From Bacteroidales bacterium WCE2008 (lineage in GTDB: Bacteria; Bacteroidota; Bacteroidia; Bacteroidales; UBA932): 64,000 nucleotides of DNA. Within the stretch, counting starts at the first letter, position 1. Each line of letters begins with the position of its first letter. The stretch is from positions 1-64,000 of the forward strand of contig FUZM01000006.1 of NCBI GenBank assembly GCA_900167925.1. The letters are read 5' to 3'. A program made the translations under genes and the position numbers. The notes beneath the pieces were generated by a model that was not told the DNA's origin, searched no databases, and saw only the letters and a list, made by a program, of their open reading frames with translations. Positions 20,501 through 28,791 of the stretch are shown here, piece by piece.

Positions 20501-21496
20501 GCATCGGTTTCCGGTGCCGTAAAGAGTGAAAAGCCTGCTCAACTTGGTAATATCCCAAAAGCTATGTATGCTCCTTCGACAGGATCTGACTGGCAGCCTT
20601 ACCGTTTCGGCGGAAAGGAGAGCCTTTCATCCGTAGGCCTCGACCTGTACGACTTCGGAGCGAGATTGTACTCTCCTGTTACCGGTCGCTGGATGACTAT
20701 GGACCCTCTCTGCGAGAAGTACTACAGTATAAGTCCATATGCCTACTGCGCTGGTAATCCCATTAACTTTGCTGACCCTACGGGTATGGTAATCGAAGAC
20801 GGTAGTCTAAAAGAATGGGAAATGTTGAAGAGGCAGATTGAAAGAGAAAGAGATCGCCTTCAATCAAGTATTAACAAATTAAATGCAAAAGCGAATGCTA
20901 AAGGTTGGAGTTCTGAGAAATTGGCGAGTAAAATAGGAAATAAAGCAGAAAGATTAGCCAGTTTAAATTCAAGTATTGAGACGATGGGAACTCTGGAAGG
21001 TAGTAATCAAGTTTACAGTTTATCTCATACGGTGAATGGTGAAAATGGAGGAGTTACATTAAATACAAGCACAAATGTTATTGATATTAGATTTGGGAGT
21101 ACAGCTAATTTCGTTCACGAAATGACACATGCTGGACAGTTTGAAAGTGGTGATATCGCATTCTCAAATGAAGGGAATACTTTATTACAAGATGTATATG
21201 ATGAAGCGGCTGCGTATAAAGCGCAATTTGGGTTCAGCCCGTCTTCCGTTACTGCTATATCTTCCACATCTGTAGCAGATGCGTTTGGTGCTATTACACC
21301 GACATGGGTGCAAGGGATAGTAGATCCTTCGGGTAGTATGCTTTATGCAGCGGGAGGTTCGGCAAATACAGGGTTGATACCTGTGAATATTAATTCGACG
21401 AAAGAAAACCTTATAAAGGCATATCCTTGGATTAATGGGCTTAATGCTCTTCCTGCTGATATAAGAAAAATTCCAGGAATATATTATAAAAGATGA
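14570..21496 (+). CDS. Giant Rhs/YD-repeat protein 2 with HEMTH zinc-protease-like tip
   Basis: A 2308-residue protein with a Sec signal peptide (ALVFLFLLLGSITDQTKAQ). The N-terminal PNAYEMVKYGRVPVDFFNGL region, the jelly-roll-like insert near residues 960-1140 and many YD repeats are shared with Rhs protein 1. The Rhs core (ARLYSPVTGRWMTMDPL then YCAGNPINFADPTG) ends near residue 2072. The last ~236 residues are unrelated and more AT-rich: a Lys/Arg-rich helical stretch, then HEMTH at 2183-2187 and a possible third ligand Glu2212 in YDEAAAY, the pattern of a zincin metallopeptidase. By analogy with polymorphic Rhs toxins this tip is the effector. A small lipoprotein gene overlaps the stop by 4 bp. 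The protease activity is inferred from the motif. Confidence 0.92.
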   Translation: MGSTLKRIGASALVFLFLLLGSITDQTKAQSINLGPENPQVLSPNAYEMVKYGRVPVDFFNGLANVTIPLTEVKAKDYTLPIYLTYHGAGNKTEQHPGWVGLGWALHAGGSITRIRNGLKDEVSQYEGNGNITAQSNYLEHAYETQHTIDWSKPATLFNTAITNGLTKDFAPDEFVVNLEGISASFYITGNNEIKIVSKGDASFDVSWELGTDSENTGLVLYTDSNQSGRAFRATRYRYFKSFVLKDREGNAYHFGGNDNAIEYTVDQHTPYYSGGYTSVWQARATATTWMLTKIERANGEVITFTYKRDGVPIVLNDLHRSEARADNYGNGYSYSTYNSQEKSNLNFTFLTPCYLTKISCRLSGETYSFTSNKTVERGYDINETDFYKKIGYFVGTSSNLTLDYSYADFMAKSYYLKLTGISGKNCNIALNYTSSTSERLKLLSVQFKDKSSGAVAEKYKFTYNSTKLPAYNARVSDAWGYYNGKNYISVIEASGDKMFKFRTPNADKMKAEILTKITYPTGGSTTFEYEPHTYGKIANQFPFNITSFPGSTMAGGLRIKSITDRAGSRAEKREFIYEEQSGSYTVSSGILSGRLNFNASGTDEQDGYSFSWVYYSEAPLNRVSDTNGSHVTYSKVREKMPDGSSTVYYYSNHDTSGSEDTAPDHTIHAERGSYTQLTGNQARISLFSQYNSGALFRGFLLKKELFDNNGTLVRKEENTYYFDRYTYLKTISRGQYGYMIAAYSKIYCGYPYHSRTDIYDYPDGPNGQVHQTYVSYQHNDIRKITQIERQINYDQYYTQEYFYAKDRKGLIYSEMIAQGMEGVPVGVAEIHNGKVVAAEELEYKKVSVDRNGRFNNVGYFPAKLYRLKTASAVSASSYRSSPFTYLNTVPDEIYAKYDNLGRLTAKTTSKGVSTVYGWFVNTTKPTYSASNVRVATSTVADRSNSQSFPLEYTKDNFGELEFDTIGDSRTISVSINPAQNYNWLIGVDIDNKSLTLCNISYVENPMNQYWLNYVQQYPGGASVTVPAGHHKIRVYKRDVRKGNNAPNSPAGSVYINYYKAETVTTGTSDIVRYEDFEYSNGNDTGFNSNYGHKGSYSISQSIPSDRQYVLDYMRKDSNTWTYYRHTFTGSATIGSSTSTIDNVRIYPADADIKSYTWDNRDNLRSVTDASGRVESYAYDGMDRLISVSDLNGNKVKSYQYLIASQANAGSTSRRDSNYVKTINYMAASSGSPATAIQWYDGLGREISNQKVSYASAGDVSTDVAYDLHGRIQYSYEPIPDSHRGTPSTEVYGEPRPYSEIVYEKNPLDRVQKTIGAGNAWRSNGKGVIKNYKTNTTSGVLSCYRLELSYSGATTLTGQITNRGLWRVGELTITLTTDEDGRKEYIFTDLGGKTVMTRKIDGSNYLDTYMVYDDMNRLAAVVPPILAPTVTGASSSIALTNASIKNYAYLYRYDTKGRCIAKMLPGAGWTYYVYDVNDRLVFSQDEEQRSAGKWAFTLSDLLGRPCLTGLCSNSINLFEPSVSSSSIYAKFTSASSMLGYTVVGVSLSNTVLLSANYYDNYDFITISSVPSATRTKLQYASGPSGYSGTKWNNAAGSLTGSVSRILGENPTNDYLWSSVYYNGKGDAIQSRNTRQDGGVDITNIVYTFAGKPSKVRIDHNRGTGSAIVEEYQYSYDGWGRETTVKHRLNSGAWINISDKTYDKIGRLASDKRTGAAALKETYTYNPRSWMKKVTGPGFTETLSYENGSTPQWAGNISSISWTGADGVSNTDNYTYDNLSRLKTAISKVGSTTSFSETYDYDKHGNITRIVHSGVDGSETRTMAYTGNRATQLNSIKGYTYSFTYDAIGRLKSSGADKIGTVRYNAIGYPAYMSLSAGGYVQNTYTAGGNRIASRRTDSQNVVTTMSYEGNEVYENGTLKMLLFNGGYVDYSAGSPSYHWYTYDHLGNVRAVADASGNIMASYRYLPYGQEFAASTPRASVSGAVKSEKPAQLGNIPKAMYAPSTGSDWQPYRFGGKESLSSVGLDLYDFGARLYSPVTGRWMTMDPLCEKYYSISPYAYCAGNPINFADPTGMVIEDGSLKEWEMLKRQIERERDRLQSSINKLNAKANAKGWSSEKLASKIGNKAERLASLNSSIETMGTLEGSNQVYSLSHTVNGENGGVTLNTSTNVIDIRFGSTANFVHEMTHAGQFESGDIAFSNEGNTLLQDVYDEAAAYKAQFGFSPSSVTAISSTSVADAFGAITPTWVQGIVDPSGSMLYAAGGSANTGLIPVNINSTKENLIKAYPWINGLNALPADIRKIPGIYYKR

Positions 21497-21876
21497 GAAA
21501 AATAATAGCATATTCAATCATTTTAATACTATCATTGTCTTGCAGCCAGCAATATAATGTAGCATCTTTGTCTGGTACATTTGATGGTGTAGAAGGTCGT
21601 AATAGACCATTAGCGTATTATGTACAGCTGGAATTGAATGCAGATAATACTTTTTCGCTGAAAAAAAGTATGGATTTGTCTTTAATTGAAGGCCGAGGCG
21701 AATGGACAATGCTAAATGATGGAATAATAGAGATACGGTGTGATTATAATCCCGCCAAGAATGATGTCGTAAAAGCGCTTCAGGGAGGGAGCTATCTTGA
21801 AGGAACTTTCAAAATCAGGATTTTAAGTAATAACAGATTAAAATTGGGCGACACCATTTTAAAACGGAAGAAATAG
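21493..21876 (+). CDS. Small lipoprotein, candidate immunity partner of Rhs protein 2
   Basis: A 127-residue protein with a lipoprotein signal (IIAYSIILILSLSC, lipobox Cys at residue 17). The mature part is beta-rich (LSGTFDGVEG, YYVQLELNADNTFSL, GEWTMLNDGIIEI, LKLGDTILKRK) and reads like a small lipocalin- or NlpE-like barrel. Its ATG overlaps the Rhs stop (ATGA), so the two are translationally coupled. Toxin tips are commonly followed by their immunity gene, and a periplasm-facing lipoprotein would suit neutralising an exported protease. No family was recognised with certainty, and immunity is inference from position. Confidence 0.7.
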   Translation: MRKIIAYSIILILSLSCSQQYNVASLSGTFDGVEGRNRPLAYYVQLELNADNTFSLKKSMDLSLIEGRGEWTMLNDGIIEIRCDYNPAKNDVVKALQGGSYLEGTFKIRILSNNRLKLGDTILKRKK

Positions 21877-21958
21877 GTGATTACAGGGTGGAGACAATTG
21901 CGATTTATTTTTCAAAAAATAGAATAATTGTCTCTTCCTATAAGTCAAGCAATAATTT

Positions 21959-21995
21959 AAAAGACGGCCATAGTATCGACCTATGACCGTCTTTT
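21959..21995. terminator. Bidirectional terminator between convergent Rhs modules
   Basis: The arms AAAAGACGGCCATAG (21959-21973) and CTATGACCGTCTTTT (21981-21995) pair over 15 positions with one G-T wobble and a 7-nt loop. A-runs and T-runs on the two sides suit termination in both directions, between the lipoprotein gene (plus) and the small gene at 22013 (minus). Confidence 0.85.
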
Positions 21996-22012
21996 AATAC
22001 ATAGGGGACGGA

Positions 22013-22369
22013 TTATGGAAGATTGATTACTTCCTCAAGTTCAGTTCCAATAAAGCGATCATGAGATCCGGAACTGCTGCCAGGATCCTTTCCAGGATTT
22101 CCGCCATTATCCTTTTTACCTTTATCTCCAGGACCTAATACTATAGTGGCTTCCTTCACAGAATCAGCGATATGAAGGTCTAAATCGCGTCCGATAATAC
22201 CGGACTGAGTGGTGGTAACGACGCGTTTTATTCTATTTCCGGCGGCATCATAAGTGTATGTTACTCTAACTTTATCACCCTTGCTTTTACTTTGTCCTCC
22301 TATATAATTCGGGACTAGAAGCAAAGCGAATAAGCAAACTACTGTTATATACTGTGTTTTCATAATCAT
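22013..22369 (-). CDS. Small secreted protein with a single YD-type motif
   Basis: A 118-residue protein with an N-terminal signal peptide (YITVVCLFALLLVPNYIGGQ). It then carries one YD-repeat-like strand motif (VRVTYTYDAAGNRIKRVV), a short segment with an acidic patch and a Gly/Pro/Ser-rich low-complexity tail (GDKGKKDNGGNPGKDPG). It starts 7 bp after the stop of Rhs protein 3 and is certainly in its transcript. The ATG two codons downstream at 22363 is an alternative start. I do not recognise a family. The YD motif suggests it pairs with, or descends from, an Rhs repeat. A toxin or immunity role cannot be assigned. Confidence 0.7.
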   Translation of the reverse strand: MIMKTQYITVVCLFALLLVPNYIGGQSKSKGDKVRVTYTYDAAGNRIKRVVTTTQSGIIGRDLDLHIADSVKEATIVLGPGDKGKKDNGGNPGKDPGSSSGSHDRFIGTELEEVINLP

Positions 22370-22376
22370 AGAAAAT

Positions 22377-25300
22377 TTAAAATACTATATCGGAAAAACG
22401 TCTTCGTGACAGATTGTTACTATGGCTGACTCTGTCATTGTAGAATGTTGTGTACGCCATGTTACAAAGAGGATTCACTGCTACAGGATCTGCAGGTTTC
22501 GCTGGCTTCGTATCTATGGTTAACTTAGCTGTGTAATTTGTGCTTACCTTGGTCTTTTCAAGTGACTTATAGTTAGGCAGTTTCTTGTCAGAGACTGATG
22601 TATTAGACGTAGACGTGGCAGTTGATTTATTGTTATCTGTACCTGCAGAATTGCTTGTAAAGGTCCTATCGAAACTTGCTTTAAACTCTCCGGTAATCTG
22701 CCCGGTCTTGCTACTGTATGATAGGCTTCCGTTTCCACTAAAGCCTCCCTTCGAGAAACTCGTTCCCAGGCTCGTTGTTAATTTATCATGCGAGTCATAT
22801 TTCACGGCAGCCGTGAATCCAAAAGCCCCCACTTTAAGCGTCGCTTCAGCTGAGGCATATACAGAAGTACTCCTTGTCTTACAACTATAGGTTACACCTA
22901 CTTTTATGCCAAAAGACCCTGTTACATTGCCTTGCCCGAACTCTTTTCCTATCATAAAATAGGCGTTAAAGTTCCCATGCCAATCTCCGCTGACAGCAAA
23001 TTTGAATATATAAATATCAAAACCCAATCTGAAGCCGTCTGCACCTATGTGTATGTCAAGGAAGAACTCACCATCTGGGTCAACGTAGCGTAACGGATTA
23101 TTAAGCGCATAAGAATAGCGATTGTAGCCCGGAGTCGCGTAATCCTGATATGCATACGGATCGGCACTTAAGAATCTTCCGACAAGAGGATCATAAAGCC
23201 GAGCATTCATGTTTATCAGACCAAACCAAGTCAGATGCTCGTGACCAGCAAATCCTCGTCCAAGGAACAGCTCAGGTTCCTCTCCGGGAAGATATATCTT
23301 TAATGTCTCCGGATTACGTAACCGTCCCCAAGGATCATAGCTATATTCTGCGACAAGCTGACCATCTGATTTGGCTATGATATTGATGTTGCCAAGATAA
23401 TCACGTCCGATATTATACAGATTCCATATTCCGCTGTTCTCTTTAACGTAAACCATTGGCGCAGAATATGCATCGCCGCCGAGATACAACTTTTCCTTAG
23501 TTCCGGAAGTGGTCTGGTCAAATTCATACTCGCCGATATAATATCGGGTCAGTACCATTTGCAACCCATCAGCGACATACATCTTTACCCGGTCTCCATC
23601 GCCGTTATATGTAAAAGATGCGCTTCTGCCGCCTTCATCTATTCGCGATGGTCTGCCATAGCAAGTAAATGTTATATTCTGCTGACGATCGGCGACGAGG
23701 GCTGATGATTCGGGTTCAAATGAGGTGATCTGGTATGGGTGGCTCGGGCTATCATAATACATTGATCCTACACCATCAATGCTGACAATATCCCCATTTT
23801 CGGAATACTCTATATAGCGGGATCCGATATTCTTAAGACTTCCATCCTCATAGTAACCAAATTGCTCTGTCTTATTATGGATATAATCTGTTCTGGAGTT
23901 AAGATTACCAGTATGCTGATCAAACACATATTTAGCATTCTGCAGATTTCCTCCATCCATTTTTCTGAATGTCGGAAGACCATAATCAGTATATCCATAA
24001 TCTCTTTGTATTCCACCTGTCATAACTTTTACAGGAAGGCCGAGGTCATTTTCTTCTACAATTTGGTTGACAGGCGTCCCGTCCGGCAAAGCTATTTTAT
24101 TCAGGATCCCATTCGTGTATGAGTAATGTAAGGTGGTTATGTCTCCATTATTAGATGCATACTTTACGGAAGCTAATTGTTCGCCACTGCCATAAGTGAA
24201 AGTTTTCTTTAACCATTTCCCGTCGGGAACATACTCTTTGACAGACATGAGAAGTCCTGGCCTATTTTGGTTATAGACGTATTCTTTACCCGTTCCATTT
24301 GTCGACTGCTCGAGAGTCATAAAACCGTTACTATCATAAGTATATGTGGTGTTATACTCTCCAGGCCGGTCTATTCGAGTTACACGATCATATTTATCTT
24401 TATATGTAATGATCGTGCCGTTTGGGTTGACGCTTGTAACCTTGATAGTCCCGTCAGAAAGGTATTCAATTGTCTCATTGACTACGCCTGAACTTGGATC
24501 AGTTGTCTTGGTTCTCTCACCTCTTAAAGAGTACTCCATAAGTATCTTTGCGTTATCCGAAGTCTTGATCTGTATAGGCTGACCGTCATCATTCAGCGTA
24601 TATATGACTTTCCCCTTGGAACCTCTCTGAACTGAGATAGTGTTTCCGTTGGCATCGGTGTTTACAGTAACTGAAACATTATCCGTAGTCCTTGTCATGG
24701 AGGTTCCATTATACATCCATGAAGTAACGCGTCCCGCTCCGTCGGAATGCTTCAGGATACGATCGTATTCATCATACTCATATGTATACCACTTTTTGGC
24801 TTTCCCGGAGCTATAGGGCAGAGACTCTTTTATAAGGTTGCCATTTATGTCATATACCATATCGGTGTATTTCCACGCCGACCCGTTTGGAGCCTTCTGG
24901 ACAGCAGTCCTGACGACCCTTCCCTGAGCATCATAATAGGTTATCTTGCTTGGCTTATATTTATGATTCTCTTTGATAGAGTACAAAGCGCTTCCAGTCT
25001 CTCCGATCCAGGAGTACGTGTAGTTTACGACATCTCCATCGTAGCTATTCTCCTGAATGATATTTCCGACAGCATCGCGGACATATGTCGTGGTCCCTTT
25101 ATAACTGACAATCTTATTAGGCTCTTTATCACCATTAAAATCTTTGTATTCTGTCTTCCTGCCTAAGGAATCGATCTTTTGGCTAAGACAGAACTTCGTC
25201 ATCCAACCATATTTATTAGTCAGAGTCGAGTTTGGCTTCGAGATACTATTGGAACCTATGCAGATCAAATCAAAATTATATCCTAAAGATTCGCTTCCGA

Positions 25301-28300
25301 CATAGGCTTCTTCTATTCTTCCCGATGTAAAGGAACTGTGACATACATTGAGATCGTCATTGGTCGGTTTAACGTTAGATGATTCAACATTTACCCATTG
25401 TAAAGAATAATCAACAGGGCCTGTATAACTGCGGACGGTGTGAGTTCCGGTCGGATAAATAATACCTCTATACTTTTCCTTAGTATAAGAATGGAAATCT
25501 CTCCCGTAAATATATTCCTCTCTCTCGACAATGGAGCTATTTTGAATGCCGTCCGCTTCCTTTATTGTCGTTACATCTGCTAATGCCCCTACTATATATT
25601 TTGTATCGGTCATGTGATTAACGTCAATATCAAAGACAGATGAGGTGAAACGGTTCACATAGCGGAATAGCTTTGTTTCTGTCTGAGGAAGTCCGCTTCC
25701 GATACTTTTCTTTGTGGTCTGCTTTGTCACTAGGTCAAATCGGCCGTATTCGTATTCACGGGTAACTATGATTCCACTGGCAAGATTTTCGGATATGCTT
25801 TTGATTAGTTGAGGCTTGAGATTTATAGAATACTTGATATAGTTGTTGTGATTTTCAAAGGTATTATACAAATTCGTAACAGTAGATAATTTTCTTATAC
25901 TGTTGTTTTCGTAGAAAGCGAAGGTTTCCTCCTTTCCAATACCGCCCAGTTTTTCGGGTAGATACTCTTTCGTGATGATTCTGTCAGAAAGGGCATCTAT
26001 GATTCGGATTTTCCCAAAACATACAAAGCCTAACCCCTGGTTACTATAAGAAGCGTCATAATATGTGTAGAAACGGCACTCGCTTCTTCCTCCTGTCGGC
26101 AAGATCGTTTCTGAACGATACAGGACGTCCATAGGTGAACATCCTCTATAAAAGCCAGTGCTTGGGTTATACTGTCTGTTATAGTCTATTGAGTAGGCTG
26201 TATTGTCACAAGTGCTTTTATATGTATTGTACCTTGTCAGACCATAGCTGTCTTCGAATTTAACAACCTTCCATTCTTTAGAACAATCCTCGGTAAAGCC
26301 CCAGAACTCCATGGCTCTCGATGAGTACTTTATAGAAACGAAGCGATCATTTCTCTCATAGACATTGGATTTAATAGGGACGCAGGCGTCACCACGTCCA
26401 ATAGCGACGGTACTCCTCTCGGCTTTGAATCCGTTCTTGCTCAGATAGAAATATGTGCCGTCGTCTCTTCTGGCTATGATGTCGCATGCGCCATCCTTAT
26501 CGATGTCGTCCAGGATTACGAAGCTGTCGGCCCCTATGTGTTCTTTTTCTACCGTGACGGCACTGACGAATGAATCTCCTTTGTTGTAATGGATCGTGAT
26601 AGGTCCTGACCAGGAAGGATCAATTCCGTATCCCTGATACTCTTTATATTCTTTAGGAGCTACTACAATATCCATATAACCATCTCCATTCATATCTGCA
26701 TAGTTAAAATGCTTTACTGATTTCCTTGGAGAAGATAATCCCGGTATTGACCGGACTGAAGAATAGGCTTTAAACTCTTTATTATAATTCAGATAATACT
26801 CGCGCAGACCGTTTTCCTCGACATAGAACAAGTTTGTCTTACCGTCTGCATCCGAATCGAAAACAAGATAATTGCATGCATCATTATTGTTTCCGGACGC
26901 TTCTAGTTGATACTTTGTATTGTAATGGCTTAAGCGTGTATCAGAAGTAAGATCTATAACAGTAGTTTGTGACTTCTTTTTCCCACTTTTATACGATATG
27001 GTTACAAGATGAGTGTGATAATCATCATCAAAGTGTCCAAACATATAGTGTAATCCAGCATTTGATTGATTGTCAGCGACCACAAATGTTGACTGTCTGT
27101 ACAGGGAAATATTATCTCCTGATTCATTCACCTTGTATATGGATACGGTCACGGCTGTATTAGAGCTTGTGGTACAACCTTTAACTATCTTGATGATTTC
27201 GTCGGTCCCATCGCCATCAATGTCCATCAATTTGATTGTCTCGCAACTACAGTTAAGAGGCAATTCAATCACGGTACTCTCTGATGCCGATTTGAAGGAA
27301 TTCAGTCTCGGGATGACGACCATATTGTATTTTTTCCAGTCGACATTTGTATTCTTGGTGTTTTCAGGATAAAATACTATTGATTCTGAAGGCTCCCCCG
27401 GGACAAGATGTCCCGTCGCATACAGAGCCTTGTTATTATAATTATCCGGCAATTTATATTGGCTGGTATGCGTATATTCATAATTCCCGGAAGTGTTATT
27501 ATTTACATTTTCTCCATATGTGAATTGTAAAGGCCTGAAAGAAACTCCGGAGGCATTTTTATATCCGATTGTGGTAAGAAACCGCCCGTTGTGTGACAAT
27601 TCGTACGTAGTATTTATATCCGTCTTTATACTTTTCAATAATTTACGTTGATTCAACTCCACTCCATATTTATAACGGGATGGTCTGGACATAGTATTGA
27701 AATTTTCGTACACAAATACGATTTCTCTTGGTATTGTACTAAAACGTCCTCCTTCACTTTGCCATGAAGCGGTGTAATCATCGTAGTAACCGAACCTGAT
27801 TTTTGAGATATAGTAGATATTCCCATCAATTATATAATCATAATAAATCTCCGCACCAGAGAAAATTTTCATATATATTAGCGGGTAAAAATAATGAGGC
27901 GCTTTTTCATCATCTATGCCGTAGACACCGATCCTTCCATCTGGGAACAACACCTCATATTGTAGTATAGTGCTGTTTTGAGCCCTTTTCTTGATCTTAA
28001 CAAGACAGTTTCCCTCTTCAGTGCACAGCGAATATTCTGGCGAGAGCGGGCCGGTATATGGGAATAGGCGCATACCATCCAGAACAGGTTCTCTGGAATA
28101 ATTCTTTTTGCCATCATAGAATAAAGATTGAGTGGTAAGTGAGATGTTGGAAAGCCCGCTGACATCCCAACCGTATCCGGCAATGCCATCCTGAGATTGG
28201 CTGTTATATACCAAGGCCAGTTCCGGGCCAAAATATTCTGTGTTAAATACCTTGATAGGCACAGTGTAGGTCCTGGCTCCAGAAGAAGTCATTCCCTCGG

Positions 28301-28628
28301 TATAAGGAATCTGAGAAAAAGAACCAGACATAACCTTTCTTTCATTGACCTTGCTTTCGTCAATTGGAGACTCTGTTTGGATCTTGGCCTTGACGTCGTT
28401 GTAAGAAGAGAATGGCCCTGAATAATAAGGCCTTTTCGGATCGTAGTCTTCCCAGTCTAGGCTGGAGTATGACCTCATGACTGGAGACATAGTAGTGGAC
28501 TGATTTGCATTTGATTCCATGGAAGTGCTCCCGGATGGTTTAGAAACCATATTTGGGACAAAAATAATGGAACCCAGTAAAGTCATAGCAACAGATATGG
28601 CTTTAGTCTTGATTAAATTGTGGTTCAT
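22377..28628 (-). CDS. Giant Rhs/YD-repeat protein 3 with SpvB-like and FG-GAP N-terminal parts
   Basis: A 2083-residue protein with an N-terminal signal peptide (AISVAMTLLGSIIFVPNMVS). Residues about 110-160 match the SpvB/TcaC N-terminal domain pattern (YFGPELALVYNSQSQDGIAG then GWDVSGLS). Four FG-GAP/VCBS-like calcium loops follow between roughly 460 and 730 (DIDGDGTDEI, DSDADGKTN, DMNGDGYMDIV, DIDKDGACDII). YD repeats lead to the Rhs core (RLYDPLVGRFLSADPYAY then NNPLRYVDPDGE) near residue 1852. The C-terminal ~230 residues are glycine- and aromatic-rich beta sequence (GSFGIKVGVTYS, ATLKVGAFGFTAAVKY) plus a Ser/Thr-rich tail and are unlike the tip of protein 2. The layout resembles Tc-toxin B/C components. 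Function of the tip is unknown. Confidence 0.9.
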   Translation of the reverse strand: MNHNLIKTKAISVAMTLLGSIIFVPNMVSKPSGSTSMESNANQSTTMSPVMRSYSSLDWEDYDPKRPYYSGPFSSYNDVKAKIQTESPIDESKVNERKVMSGSFSQIPYTEGMTSSGARTYTVPIKVFNTEYFGPELALVYNSQSQDGIAGYGWDVSGLSNISLTTQSLFYDGKKNYSREPVLDGMRLFPYTGPLSPEYSLCTEEGNCLVKIKKRAQNSTILQYEVLFPDGRIGVYGIDDEKAPHYFYPLIYMKIFSGAEIYYDYIIDGNIYYISKIRFGYYDDYTASWQSEGGRFSTIPREIVFVYENFNTMSRPSRYKYGVELNQRKLLKSIKTDINTTYELSHNGRFLTTIGYKNASGVSFRPLQFTYGENVNNNTSGNYEYTHTSQYKLPDNYNNKALYATGHLVPGEPSESIVFYPENTKNTNVDWKKYNMVVIPRLNSFKSASESTVIELPLNCSCETIKLMDIDGDGTDEIIKIVKGCTTSSNTAVTVSIYKVNESGDNISLYRQSTFVVADNQSNAGLHYMFGHFDDDYHTHLVTISYKSGKKKSQTTVIDLTSDTRLSHYNTKYQLEASGNNNDACNYLVFDSDADGKTNLFYVEENGLREYYLNYNKEFKAYSSVRSIPGLSSPRKSVKHFNYADMNGDGYMDIVVAPKEYKEYQGYGIDPSWSGPITIHYNKGDSFVSAVTVEKEHIGADSFVILDDIDKDGACDIIARRDDGTYFYLSKNGFKAERSTVAIGRGDACVPIKSNVYERNDRFVSIKYSSRAMEFWGFTEDCSKEWKVVKFEDSYGLTRYNTYKSTCDNTAYSIDYNRQYNPSTGFYRGCSPMDVLYRSETILPTGGRSECRFYTYYDASYSNQGLGFVCFGKIRIIDALSDRIITKEYLPEKLGGIGKEETFAFYENNSIRKLSTVTNLYNTFENHNNYIKYSINLKPQLIKSISENLASGIIVTREYEYGRFDLVTKQTTKKSIGSGLPQTETKLFRYVNRFTSSVFDIDVNHMTDTKYIVGALADVTTIKEADGIQNSSIVEREEYIYGRDFHSYTKEKYRGIIYPTGTHTVRSYTGPVDYSLQWVNVESSNVKPTNDDLNVCHSSFTSGRIEEAYVGSESLGYNFDLICIGSNSISKPNSTLTNKYGWMTKFCLSQKIDSLGRKTEYKDFNGDKEPNKIVSYKGTTTYVRDAVGNIIQENSYDGDVVNYTYSWIGETGSALYSIKENHKYKPSKITYYDAQGRVVRTAVQKAPNGSAWKYTDMVYDINGNLIKESLPYSSGKAKKWYTYEYDEYDRILKHSDGAGRVTSWMYNGTSMTRTTDNVSVTVNTDANGNTISVQRGSKGKVIYTLNDDGQPIQIKTSDNAKILMEYSLRGERTKTTDPSSGVVNETIEYLSDGTIKVTSVNPNGTIITYKDKYDRVTRIDRPGEYNTTYTYDSNGFMTLEQSTNGTGKEYVYNQNRPGLLMSVKEYVPDGKWLKKTFTYGSGEQLASVKYASNNGDITTLHYSYTNGILNKIALPDGTPVNQIVEENDLGLPVKVMTGGIQRDYGYTDYGLPTFRKMDGGNLQNAKYVFDQHTGNLNSRTDYIHNKTEQFGYYEDGSLKNIGSRYIEYSENGDIVSIDGVGSMYYDSPSHPYQITSFEPESSALVADRQQNITFTCYGRPSRIDEGGRSASFTYNGDGDRVKMYVADGLQMVLTRYYIGEYEFDQTTSGTKEKLYLGGDAYSAPMVYVKENSGIWNLYNIGRDYLGNINIIAKSDGQLVAEYSYDPWGRLRNPETLKIYLPGEEPELFLGRGFAGHEHLTWFGLINMNARLYDPLVGRFLSADPYAYQDYATPGYNRYSYALNNPLRYVDPDGEFFLDIHIGADGFRLGFDIYIFKFAVSGDWHGNFNAYFMIGKEFGQGNVTGSFGIKVGVTYSCKTRSTSVYASAEATLKVGAFGFTAAVKYDSHDKLTTSLGTSFSKGGFSGNGSLSYSSKTGQITGEFKASFDRTFTSNSAGTDNNKSTATSTSNTSVSDKKLPNYKSLEKTKVSTNYTAKLTIDTKPAKPADPVAVNPLCNMAYTTFYNDRVSHSNNLSRRRFSDIVF

Positions 28629-28710
28629 TGTATGAGTTTGTTGTGTTATTAGTAGAGTTATTTCAGAGGATAACGGTTAGAAAGTCAGATATTTGGTTGA
28701 ATAATAAAAT

Positions 28711-28745
28711 AAGATCCCGAGGGATAGAAATGCTCTCGGGATCTT
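28711..28745 (-). terminator. Terminator of the susCD operon
   Basis: A perfect 11-bp stem, AAGATCCCGAG (28711-28721) with CTCGGGATCTT (28735-28745), and a 13-nt loop. On the minus strand it is followed by a T-rich tract (ATTTTATTATT). It lies 46 bp after the susD stop. Confidence 0.85.
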
Positions 28746-28791
28746 GTTTGCGTTTCCCTTTATGGTGATTGGCAGTTGTCTGCCATAGGGA

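Noticed and set aside
1..28628. T9SS cargo sorting of the Rhs proteins
   Set aside because: The two complete C-termini (ending YYKR and FSDIVF) show no T9SS type A or B domain pattern, and no T9SS genes are nearby.
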